Assembly: GCA_024195265.1 (NCBI GenBank)
Contig: JAJLRJ010000013.1
Span: forward strand, 7,517,075 to 7,581,074
Origin: Dendrophyllia cribrosa
Lineage: Eukaryota; Cnidaria; Anthozoa; Scleractinia; Dendrophylliidae
Length of the DNA stretch: 64,000 nt
Direction of reading: 5' to 3'
Part shown: piece after piece, positions 41,366 through 54,500 of the stretch
How the letters are laid out: each line of letters opens with the position of its first letter
Position numbering within the stretch: position 1 is the stretch's first letter
The notes under the pieces: generated by a model
The model's input: only the letters and a program-made list of their open reading frames with translations
What the model was told of the DNA's origin: nothing
Databases searched by the model: none
Made by a program: the position numbers and the translations under genes

Positions 41366-42575
41366 CCCGCTACCCACTCCTCTCACCTCTTCTACTCCAC
41401 TGACTATTCTTTGTTATTACATTCTTTGTTATTTTTTCCTGGAGGGAAGGAGTGGGAACATTCTGCGCATAACAATCACTAATCGAAAACCGCTATCCCT
41501 TTCCCCACCCCACCCTACCAGAAACCGAGTAATCGGCTCCTGACCCCACTCAATATATTAATTGTTAATTTTTTTTACAGCGTGTATCATTCAATAACTT
41601 GAGAGCCTGGAACAGTAAACCAAGGAGCCGTTATGCTAGTATCTTCCTTCAGTATAGCCTTGACCCTGAGGAAGGCTAATTTTGTTGGCCGAAATATTGG
41701 CCGCTTCTGAGACTGCTACAACTAGCTGTCCCCGTAGGTCAATCGAGCGGACGAGCTAGCGAGCGATAGAACCGAGGGGAAACTGCGCTTTTTACTATCC
41801 AGAAAGGGGCTTCTAACAGTCTATTGGCCGCTAAACGACGCGTAAGATCTCATCTTTGAAAACGTTGGAAAACGTGAGGGAAATTTCCTGGAGTTGAATA
41901 TTAAAACCTTGAAACACACCTCCATCCCCTTTAGATAAAGAGGATATATATATATTTTTTATCCCTTTTATATAACACAAACAGTTTGCCATTGTGAAAA
42001 ACGCCGACGGATTCGCGGCAGACACGTACGGCTGATAAAAAGAGTCCGGGCAACGCCCTAGCCAAACGGTGGTCGCGGGTCGTGTGTGTGGGACTATTGC
42101 CTTTTGTTTACCGTTCTTTTATTAAACCTGCAGGGCAATAATTATATGTAGGAATGGAGTTAATGAAATAATCATAACAAAAAATTAATTTTCAATAAAA
42201 TGTTTCGTGGTGTTTAGGGTTAGTATCGAAATTCTTTGAAAACCCTTAATTACCTCAATTATTCGCCGTCAGGAAATTGGTCAACAACTTGCCGATCGTA
42301 CGTCACGTCGGAGTTCCGTATGATGTCCCGAAAAAAGAATGTGGCAAAACTATTCCGCTTTCTAAAGAACTGATTGCTTAAAATCTGACGCCCGCAGGGT
42401 ATGAAATAATAACGTCTATCTTATCTCTGATTGGCTGATGGTTAATTGAAGGTTTATTTTCGTGTTCATGCAATAAATGTGGCGGGCTTCATTCCGGCCC
42501 GGTCACTGCGATTATTAAATTTCAGACGTCGATCTTCGAGTTCGCTTTGTGGGAGAACTGTTCGCTGTTTTTGCT
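41366..42575. other. Interval upstream of WLS
   Basis: At about 41660-41715 a retroelement-like tail reads CCTGAGGAAGGCTAATTTTG then GGCCGAAATATTGG. GC-richer sequence at 42450-42580 (GCGGGCTTCATTCCGGCCCG) is the likely 5' leader and promoter side of WLS. No TATA box or other gene was recognised. Confidence 0.45.
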
Positions 42576-42580
42576 CTAAA

Positions 42581-45500
42581 ATGGCCGTGATTTTGGAGAC
42601 TCTGAGTCTAAGAAGTCTTTTAGCGTTTGCATTCCTCTTGCTCTGCATTTTGATTACATTTTTCGTCACCGGTGGAAAGATAGGTAGGTGTGAAGTCAAT
42701 ATTTCATGTGAAAATATGTGGCTGCATGAAGCGATATTCTGTATGCCATCTGTTCCCCCGTTATTATTACATTCTACCAGGATGTTTTGACAAAATAACT
42801 TGGCTCGAACGACTATTGTTTGAGCAATACCCCGAGAACTTGTTGTCTTTGTGAAATATTAAAAGGACAGGGTTTTAAAGTGAACAGTGCAGTTCTATAA
42901 ATGACATAACAGTGCATCGATTTGAATTGCTTGACTCACTGCTTGACTGGTCGAGTCGAACACAAGTTCTAATTAACTAAACCTGGTTTGAATATACACA
43001 AGTACTCGACAAACAGCACAATAGTTTTTTTTTATGCGGCAAGAACATATCAAACCTGAGCTTGATAAATCCGTTACACCTCAAAACGCATGTTTATTAA
43101 ATTTTCATGCAAGGGACTCGATTTCTTATGATTGTTTGACCCTGCTGAATCTATTGATCTAAATTTGGTGATATAAATACTTTTCATCGTCGCATTGCAA
43201 TATATGCTGTAAATATGAACGCTTTATGAATATTCGAATGGATCAATTTATTGGTTCAATACGCGATAAAATAAAATCATACTTCGCAAATGATCCGTAA
43301 ATTGCAAATTGCTTCGGTTTTGATTAGTAATATGTCGCAGTAATCGTAATTAGCGCTGAATGAAATGACTGAATTGTTTTGATCACAATAATGCGACCTC
43401 TCGATTTTTAATAGTTATTAAAATGGAGGGCATTCATGCAAGCTCGCCTTTTGCAGTCTGTGGATTTAGTTGATTTCTTCTCAGGATCCCAAAGTTAGCA
43501 GCGCCCATATGTCCTCTTTAATATGTGGTTGCTCATGCATTTCCCGTGAGGAAACAAAAATAGATCCCGATTCCAGGTTAGAATTCTGAACGCTCAATCA
43601 CAATATGTACATGTATGCCTATGATATGATGCAGGTATAAAAGCAAAGTAAGATGAGCCACAAAGTAATGATTACGAGTGTTCAAAAATCTACATAATGA
43701 CAATGACTTAGTGTATTCTGTCTTGGGATGAAAATACTATTTACATCATTAACTTTATACCTTATTCGTACTAATTTTCTTGGGAACTTAATTTTGCGAA
43801 AAATGGAACAGGCACATTTCACAGGACTTAAATTTTGCAATTGGGCAAAAAATATGTTAAAAGGAACTAAATTTTGTTAATTTTCCCCTTTGTTGGCCGG
43901 TTTTGAATTTCACGATTTTTTGAAAATTGGGAAAATTAAGTCCTGCAAAGATAAGTACAAATAAGTTACACCCATATTAATATAATCATGAATGTTATAC
44001 ACCGTTGTGTATTTGTGGGTACCAGCGACATAATACTGGCACAGATGCCAACGTCTGGAGATTGAAAATAGGGAGTTGTTTCTGAGTGTGAAATTTTTTC
44101 GTGCCAAAGGTGTGAATCGAGCGACACCTTGGTTTTCCCTTCTAAAAGTGCCTTTTTTTGCATTCCTGAGATCCGAAAATACGTTTGTGAAGTTAAGATA
44201 TGATGAAAGACCTTTTTTTTTTTGGATTTTGGGAAAATTTGGGTTAAAATCTTAGCCTATTGTAGAGAAAAGTTCCAAAGTTGCTTTTATCCGGGAGATT
44301 TGGTGACCCGTACGGGAGACCGGGAGATTCGTTCCGTATTAGGGAGACTCCCGGATAATCCGGGAAAGTTGGCATAACTGTACTGGGAGTGGGAGTAACA
44401 ACAGTTGCATCAGATATGCTGGGGAATTTGTTTTAAGGCGGATCTTCTTTAAATGGATATGCTTGGGATAGTGTTCATGCCTGGAGAAAATTATCCTTGG
44501 AGAGGAATCTGTTTATGTGAAGTGCAAAATGTATAGTTTTTGTTTGTGTTTGAAACCAAAACTCAGTGTCATGGCTAGCCTGCATGGCTGGTTTTTTTTT
44601 TGCGTGCAATACTAAATTTGCGAGCGGCGAAGGCGCGAGTTTCGAGCGCGTGATGCTGAATTTGCGAGGCGAAGCCGTGAGAAACTCGTGGCTTGACCGC
44701 TCGCGAATTCAGCATCGCGCGCAAAAAACGCCAGCTATGCAGGCTATGTCATGGCTTACTAGAAGTGTCTGCACACAGTAGCTGTGGACTGTTCTGGTTG
44801 AATGCATTACCAGGGTCGAAAGAACAGGGCACAGAAGTCTACGGGAGTCACAAAAAGAAACCTGGGAAGGAACTCGGATTACTCTATCACAGGGATGTAG
44901 CTAAGAGCCAGCTACCAGCTAATTTCACCAGCTGAAAGAGAACTTATCGCTGGCTGAAATTTCACTAGAAAACAAAGACTTGGAGTGATTTTGAAGGTGC
45001 ACAAGCCAGAAAAACCGGCTGAGCTTGTGAATGAGCCTGGTCAGTTTTTTCTTAGCTACACCCCTGTCTATCTGTATATGTTTTTGGTGTGTTGTGCCAC
45101 TGGGACTCTGAAACCCTTACCTGTACCAGACCAATGACTTTTTTTAAGTAGGCAATATCCCTTAAAAAAGGGGGGGGGGGGGGGGGGGGAGGGTGGGGCT
45201 GCTCTGTACATTTTTGGGTGGTGTTGTGCCACTGGGACTCAGAAACCCTGACCCTATGCCAGACCAATGACTTTTTTAAGGTAGGCAATATCCCTGGAAA
45301 AAAGGGGGGTGCTCTGTACATTTTTGGGTGGGGGTGTGCTGCTGGGACTCGGAAACCCTTACCCTATACTAGACCATGTTAAGCTGGATTTTGCAACTCT
45401 ATTCTAAACTAGACTGATACCATATTTCCAATGATAGGTGCTTTGTACATTGAAATTACTATGGATTCATATGATTCAAAGTTAAGACCCCTGTGGTCTG

Positions 45501-48500
45501 ATCAACCTCCTATAAGTGACCACTTTGTTTTTGCTGTAGTGCAATTTTGTCCTTGGTGCAAATTAATATTTTATTTTCCTTTGTTTTGGGGTATGGTAAT
45601 GTATGATAAATTATGATAATGAGTTTTAAACAAAGGAAAATAAAATTTGCACCAAGGATAAAATTGCACCAAAACATACCTGCCAACTTTTTCTGAGTGA
45701 TAGGCATGAGAATGTTTTCGTGCCAGTGCCAGGATTTCCAAAGGTTACCCGACCAAATCCGAAGAGAGCCCGATCTATTCTGAAGATGTTCCGAAGAATT
45801 TGGAAGTTTCCATGGACCTCAGACCTCCATTTAATAACATCCAGTTGTAATATTGTAATGTTCAGAATGATAAAAACCTACAAAAAAGTGCCATATTTTC
45901 ATGAACATTTTTTTTATTGGATCATGCGATCAGTTAAGGCTGATAGCTCAAATCTGTAAGTCAGGCCTAAGAAATTGTTCCATAGGGGCGAGTAGGCGTG
46001 AGATTGGAGTTTTGGACTCACAGGCGTGAGACTTGGCAGGTACAACCTTGGCTTTTCATTTTGGGTGGTCGCTTATAGGAGGTGCAACTGTATTACAGTC
46101 AAACCACTATTAAGCGGTCACTCTCAGGGAATAGCCAACCCTGGGGGGTGGGGGGGGGGGGGAGTACTTGACGAATATTTGGGTATAGGGATGCCGCTGA
46201 GCGTCTGAGACCCTGACCCTGTTTAGGACACAAAAATAGATGAAAATACCTACCCTGTGTAGGGCAACACCCACTATTTCAGGACCCTGTCTAGGACAAA
46301 GGGAAAAAATATACACTCTGTTGTGTTACGCCAGACACACGGCTTGTGCTCTTTAAAAAAATGGTAGATGCATCCTATGAAAAAAACCCGACTCCGCCTT
46401 CACATGAATATGCTAATCACGACAAGGGAAGTCACCACAAGCACTCAGTTAACTGAAACCATACCCTGTTTAGGACAGATTCAGACCCTGTTTAGGACAC
46501 TCACGTTAAATTAAATACCCTGTTCAAGACAAAAATGCCAAAAACCATACCCTGTCCAGCGGCACGTCCCCGTATAGGTCATATAAGGGAGTACCCCCCC
46601 CTCCCCAGGTAGCCAACTGACTGCTTAATAGAGGTGACCACTGAAAAGAGGTCAAGTTTACAGTACATATGAGGAGCGATTAAATTCCGGAATTTGTTAA
46701 AGGAAACCTCCAATGTTATAACAATTTGACGTTAAATTGTTGGAAATAACGTCTAAATTTAATTTTATATAAAAAAAACAAGTACAAATATAATTTTAGT
46801 GTATAATAAAAATGGATACGAAAGTCGTCTATTTTCGCTTTTAAATTTCCCGCGCACCGCCATTTTGAATATTTATGACGTGTTACGGTTGCCTGATTGT
46901 TGCATTCAAAAGAACATCGACTCTTAACAATAGCGGCAACTGTAACACGTCATAAATATTCAAAATGGTGGCAAGCAGGAAATTTAAAAGCAAAAATAGG
47001 CAAAATTGATATCCATTTTTTTGTGCACTGAACAAGTATTTCCATTTGTTATCAAAATAATCGAAATTTCGACTTTATTTCCAACACTTAAACGTCAATT
47101 TGTTATGACAATGGAGGTTCCTTTTAAGTGACCGCTTAATAGAGGGTGACTGCTTAATAGAGGGCCGCTTAGTAGAGGTTTTACTGTTTCTTTTTCAGCT
47201 CCAGCTCCAACTACTGCTACATCACACACGGCAAATATTTGTGTAGGAAACCTGTCCAGCCTGGATGCGTTTTATGATCCAGCAACGTGTTACAGACTCA
47301 GTAGTATAAAGGAAGCTGAGCCAAGGCATATCAAAGCTGATCAAATTGTCTTTGCGATTCGGTTTCCTCATCCTGGTCTATCTATGTCAAGATGGTTTCA
47401 GTTTATTTCTTCTTCAATTAGATTGGACATTGAATACAATAACTGGCATAAGTATGAAAAGAAAGGTCAGTGTGAAACATCAACTCATAAAGCTAAGATC
47501 TACAGGTCTTACATGTACAGCTGTATAAGCCATTTTATTTCACTCCCAGAGGGGTAGGGACAAAACGTGGGGTAGTACCCATGGCCTAGGCCATGGGGTA
47601 GGCCATGGCCTACCAGTGGTTAATTTCTTTAAAAAAAATCCTTAAAATATTTAATAAATAATTCCTCTTGAATACCGTAAAATCTCTGTTGAGTTACAGC
47701 CTTGTACCACTTCGTACTCCTTAAAGACAGAGAGTTTGTATTAAACGGAGGGGTAGACTATTAAAAGGGTAGGGGTAGGCCATGGCCTACCAGTGGTTTT
47801 TAAAAAAAAATACTTAACGCTAAATAAATAATTCCTCTTCAAAATCGTAAAATCTGTGTTGATTTCCAGCTTGGTACCACTTCGTACAACTTAAAGACAG
47901 GGAGTTTGTATAAAACAGAGGGGTAAACTATTAAAAGGTGCGTGTGTTTTCTTTTGGGGGGAAAATCCAAATCTTGATTCTTGAAAACAAAAACAGTGAC
48001 CAGTCAGATTTTTTACTAAAATCCTAAGTGATAATACATCCAGAAAATCTAAATCAGAGGGTAATGGCTACTTCAGATAACATGTTAATCTTGATTACTC
48101 ATGTTGGGGAAAGGATTCAAAACAAAGTACTACTACTATTTTAGTGAAAAATCCATTTTTTGCACCTTTTACAATGTAATAGTCTACCCCGCAATTTAAT
48201 ACAAACTAGGGCTCGAGACTTACTGTAGCCAACTGGCCAAAGTCAAGTTAAAATTCAGTTTAGGCTACCAGATTTTAGCTTTCACCAGCCATTTTGGTTA
48301 GTGAAAATGGTAATGTACCAGATGGAAATGAAACTGGAAATTATTACCGATAAATCACAATCTAAGTAAATTGAGAGAAACAGAAACTAAAACATAGACT
48401 GTAAACAGCATCATACACTGTATTATGTAATGCCATAAAGAACCATTTTCCTTTTCTGTTACGAAAAGCAACGAAGGAAAGAATAATCAAACTTCTTTAT

Positions 48501-51500
48501 TTGCCCTGTTGATTTATCATGCGTGAAATCAAGCAGAACTTGAAAAAAGAAAAACAATAGCAGTACTTAATGTTTTGGAGATTTTTTTCTTAACTATTTT
48601 GGCTCCTTTAATTATTTAATTGTCGTTGTAACTCCCCTCCCCCCCCCCCCCCCCCCCCTACCACCCTCCGTACAAGTCTGGATAGTGAAAAATTAATTTT
48701 TTTTGGGTAGTGAAATCGAACCTGTCACTGGCCACTAGGCAAGTAAGCTAAAAAGTTAGTCTCGAGCCCTGCAAACTCTCTGTCTGTAAGTTGTATTGAG
48801 TGGTACAAGCTGGAACTCAACACCATGGAGATTTTACGGTATTCGAGAGGAATTATTTATTTAGTTTTTAGGATTTTTTAAAGAAATTAAGCACTGGTAG
48901 GGGTCTGGTAGGCCATGGCCTACCCCATGGTTTGTCCCTACCCCTCCCAGAGTTAATTAATGAGATATGTATGGGCCAGTGCTCGACCTTAACTTTTTGG
49001 CTTACTAGTCCTTGGGCTAGTGGGGTCTGAAATTCACTAGCCAACAGGCATCATCTGCTCAAATTTTACTAGCCCAAACCCATTTTTTACTAGTCCTGGA
49101 CTGGTGGACTACTGCTAAGGTCGAGCACTGACAGCTGCAGTGTAGTATGTCAACAAAATCCTATGGTGCAACCATTCAAATGAAAATTTGGACTTGCAGT
49201 GTAATATTAAGTAATTTGACTGAGCAGGGCTCGAAATTGCGCCCATATCGGGCACATTTGCGACTAAAATTTTGCTTTTTCGACTAAAATCTGTCTATTA
49301 GTCGCGATTTTGCGATTGTTTTACGGTCTAGTTAATAAAGGAATTATATTCAACAGTCTTGTGTTTTATTTGTAACTGGTAGTTGTATTTTATTCGAAAA
49401 ATCCTGCGAAATTCACGTTGAATGTTATGTGACTTAATTGTTGATTTTATGCGCCATTAATGCGGTTTCCAAGTAGTGTATCATGGGGCACTTTTTCAGA
49501 CTTACTCAGAAATTTCTCGTCTCTCATTTTCAGTTCCGATAGTAGTATTTAGTTTTCTTTTGCGACTAAAATTTTCGAACTTGCGACTAAATTTTAGGAA
49601 TTACTCGCAAATTGCGATTGAGAATTTTTTTTTAATTTCGAGCCCTGCTGAGTGAAGAACAATTCAGGGAATAATCGGGTGAAGTAGTGCAAAGATAATT
49701 TTAAATTGAAGGGCTCTGGGCAAAAACATCCTAAGTTAATTTCTTTGGAAAATTCTCACTGAAATCTTGCTTTTTTTGGCCTAAAAAAGCACTTGCTTGC
49801 CAAAATTTAATATGACTGGATCATGTAAATAATGACTGAAAGGATTTCAAGCAGGTCAATAAATCTTCTATTTTCAAACAGAATAAAATTTTATCTTGAA
49901 AATATACATATTATGTACATAGGGTGTCCTTAATTATAAGGCCATAAACATTTTCTCAAAGACATGAATTTTTACCCCATACATAAATTTTCCCCCCATA
50001 TTGGATCTGTTTTAAGTTCCTTGACAATAAGTCAGAATGTTTTTATTGATATGATTAAATGTTTAATGTGCACATAATATTGTCTACCAGATGGTGTTTC
50101 ACCCACTTTGCAATTTTACGCACACCTGGGATACAGGAATAAGAAAAGCTCAGGATCTCAGACCTGGGAACTCTTGCACGATGCACATGAAAACAGGTCA
50201 CTTGACTGTGAGTTTATCAAATCAAAGGTAAGAATAATATTAATAAATAAACTAATTTTCATACTATACTGATCAAAACCTTGCATTGGAGTTGTCATAA
50301 ATGTGTGTACTTTTTTCCAAATTATTCAAATGTTTTTTAGCACTCTTGGGTTAAAAGGTTTTTGTATCATTACAGTCTGGAGGTGATGATGGTTACTACA
50401 ACTGTGAGGAGATCCCCTTCTTTGAAATCGGCAGTGTACACTATGAAGAGTATCTGGTTAATATAAGACTCCCAGCAATAAAGACAAATGAGAAAATTGG
50501 ACAAGTGTCTGAAATACACTTTGTGGTAAGTCATAACCAGGTGAAATGCCATTCAATACATACAATATATGTACATTGTATGAAGAGTAATCTAAATGTA
50601 TAATAAAACTTTTTGAGCCATTAGTGACCTACTAGTCAGTACAACATGTAGACATCTCAGTTCAGTAGTCAATCTTAAGTCCTAGAGAGTCAAGAAATCA
50701 GGTGGCTTGGATGACCATGTAGAAAATTGGTGGTCCCATTTCTGATGGAGACATAAAAGAACCACTGAAGATGTACCCTGGCTTTGAAAACCCTCAGTGC
50801 CATACATGTACATTGTTCATGGGTGGGTCGATGGGGGAGATGAGATCAACAATGGATCAATAGCGGCTGCCTGAGGCACCATCATGAGCTGACATAAGTG
50901 TTTGGAAAAGCACCATGTGAAACATGTGATTTTTGTGCTATATAAAGATGTTGTTCATTCATTCATTCAAATTTTGAACGAAAAAATTGTCAATGGTAGG
51001 AAAATCGTCCAAAACTAGGAGTTACAGTAGATAGGAGGAAAAATAGGAATAGCACATAGACTTTCCAAGAGTGTACTGTGTTATAAAAAGTTAATTTCAC
51101 TACACATACAAATATAATTGTTAGTATTTAATGCACTTCATTTTGTAGGAGATTCATCAAAATGGAGGTTTCACCAAGGTCTGGTTTACCATCAAGACCA
51201 TTGTTGGACCTATCAGTATTCTTATACTAATTTGGTTTGCCAAGAAAGTCAAGGGTCTAAGCAGAGACCCTGTTCTACTTGAAAAGTAAGTCAACTGATG
51301 TCAATTGAACATTTCAGTTGCTGTGTTAAGTGATTACTTGCATTCACATTCAATAGCTAGATCAGTTTCCATATACATGTAATTCCTAGGATCACTGTGA
51401 TCACTGAAAAAACGTTTAGTGTAATTCTTTGGAAACACCTGACTCAAAAGTGATTGTGGCAATTGCAGTGATCATTGTGATGTAACAATCACTTAGGCCT

Positions 51501-54500
51501 AGGGCAAACGTCGAATCTAAGTCGCGTCAAATTTATTAAAAATAGGTTGGACAAAGAGTCGACTTAATTCCAGAGTGGTAGCAAACGTCGAACCTGCGTT
51601 GATCCTTTTCACAAGTTGCACTTCATTAAAACTCGGGAATAAGCACGTGGCCCGTGCTATTCACTCGATGCGGGGCTAGTTACTGCTAGGACTTGCTAGC
51701 GAAATGCCGAAATACAGTGTTCGTCGGGCCTTTCAGTTCTTTGGTATTTAATTGCGAAAAATAGAAAGACTCGCATTACATACAGCTCTGAGAACAGTGT
51801 ATCAGAGACGACAGCTATTGCTCAAAGTGAATTGCAAATAGGGAATTCGCATCTCAAGCATTTATATTTCGTGAAATTGCCTTTGTACAGCTCATGCTCG
51901 TCAGCCAGGGGGGAATAGCGTTTGGTAGATGGGGGAGTCGGTATTTTTGTGACGTTTGCGCAGTCCATCACATTTGAATCAATTATTTTGTAATTTACAT
52001 GATTTATGAATTGGGTTCAGCGCGTGTTTAGAACGGCGTTTGCTGAAACGCCGAACCCCTGTCGCATTATCCGACTTGGCAAGTCGAACTTATGCTGAAG
52101 TCGAACCAATTAATTTGAGTCGAACTTAATTGCGGCAAACGTCGCTCTATTCATGCACCTATTTCAAAATTCATAGGTTCGACGAATTAGGTTCGACTAA
52201 GATTCGACGTTTGCCCCAGGCCTTAGATAGACTTCAGGTCTATTTCAGCGATTTTAGCAATTAATTGTTGCAATCATTTGAAAACCATTCTTCGTTGATC
52301 AGTGACGATAGAGATTGTTCCATTACAAAAATCACCTTTGAATGCATTGTGCCTTCCACACTCACTCAAAGATGAAGATTGACAGCATGGTCTACTTCTT
52401 TCATTCTATTAATCAAGTCTTCTTAAACGTTTGATTACTAATTACTATGAAGGAGGCATTTGATGACCCACTCATTCATTGGACTTGATTTACAACTAAT
52501 TACCATGTTTGGTTGGGTTTTGTTGAGCAATAAATTTAATTTAGATAACATTTTTAAAATGACTTTGTTACAGTACAACTGTACATGTAGATGAAATTGT
52601 AGATGAATTCTATTTTCAAAATGTTCCATTAATTTAACCATATACAATGTAGGTTCAGTAATGGTTTCTGTTTGTGCAATGGTGTGTAAAGGAAGACATA
52701 AACCCATGAAAAGTATTGTGATTACAAAATGCATGGAACCATACAGTATGAATGCTCCCTAAGAACAAATACATGTATGCTATAATTTTGAAACAGGCTG
52801 TAAAGTTCCAGTTAATATAACCTTAACTCCTGCTCGACTTTTTTATATACAGGGCACTGTTTGCTTTAGGAGTTGCAACAGCTTTTATGAACTGTAAGTT
52901 TTGTCAATTTTCTTTACTGTTTACTTAGGCATACCCAAATGTTTAAAAATCCATAGGAGGTGCATTGTATTGTTAGCACCAATTTGTAATTGCATATAAG
53001 TAGTTTTGCATAATCTAGCGATGTCCACAGTGAAGAAAGGTTGCACTAAATTCAAGCAAAAGATGTAAATTAATTATCAAGTTACATGTATGCATTTTTC
53101 AAAATTGAAAATTAGACTACCCTTTGTGCTAAAAAGTACATGTAATGATAACTACATGGGAGCAAATGATATGATTTGAAAGAACTAAGCATTGGTGCAG
53201 CATTTTTTTTATGGTATTTTAAGGAAGGAATACCGTAAATTAATATTCAATATTTTCAGTTCCCCTGGAGTGGATGACTCTGTGGGCCGATATGCCCTTC
53301 ATGTTGCTGTTGAGTGACATTCGTCAGGGACTATTCTATGGAATGCTGATGTCATTTTGGATTATCTTTACTGGGGAGCATCTTGTGGTAAGTTTTGATA
53401 TAGAAAAAACTTAAGTACATGAACATGCGCACTGCTTTACCTAATAGCTAGTTTATATAATAGTATTAATTTTGTCTTGCTTTAGTGGATGGTAATATAA
53501 GCTTCAGTGTTTCCCAGGGCCTCCACTGTGGTCATATAAGCCACATGTGGTATACTATCTGATGGCTGATGGCTGGCAATCCTTGCAACACAGCTACACT
53601 GTATGAACCACCCACATCCACTACAAGTTAAAAGCCCAATGAGCATCTTGGTGTCCTGTGGATGGCCATGTTTTGGAGAGTTTTGTCTCTAATATAATAT
53701 AAAACTATTTTTCTTTAGGACCAGCCAGAAAGAAACAAACTAAAGAATTACTGGCGCCCAGTTGGTGCTGTTGGATTTGGATGTCTGTCTTTACTGGTTT
53801 TTGACCTTTGTGAGAGGTACATGACTTTGTATGTTAATTTTTATCTTGTGAATACGCGAAGCATCAACAAGATATATTATACGGAGACAGATATACAAAT
53901 TTTTACTCATTCCATCATCTGTAAACTTTTTTAATTCCCCAGTGTATAATGTGTTAAAAGATGATTGCTGTAGTAAACTTTTTTTAATTCCCCAGTGTAA
54001 TTACGTCATCCAGGCCCTGGTTGTTCAAAAAGTGTATAGCGCTATCCACCGGATAAATCACTATCCAGTGGATAACACAATTGGTTTTGCTAATGCCTAT
54101 AAACTGGATAGTGATTTACATTTGTATCCAGTGGATAGCGCTATCCACCTTTTGAACAACCAGGGCCAGTTGTCTAGACAGTCTTGTTTCACACAATGCA
54201 TATTCATGTCACGCTTAGATGTTTTGGTCATTTAAATCTGTTTTACTCTTCAATTCTTTGACTTCAAACTCAGTATGGAAAATTAAAACTGATCTTTGGA
54301 CTCAACTTTCCGTTGTTTCATATTCACAAGATGGTTCTTAGAGCCCTTGGATTATTGAGTTTCTGTAAGTAAAGGATTGTTTCCATGATGGTCAACAACT
54401 GTAAACAATACTGGCTGAAAGCTTTGCAAATTGCCCAGTAACTATTGCTGGCATTTATATGACAAACAGCGCTTAGCAGTTGAACAATGATTATGTGATT

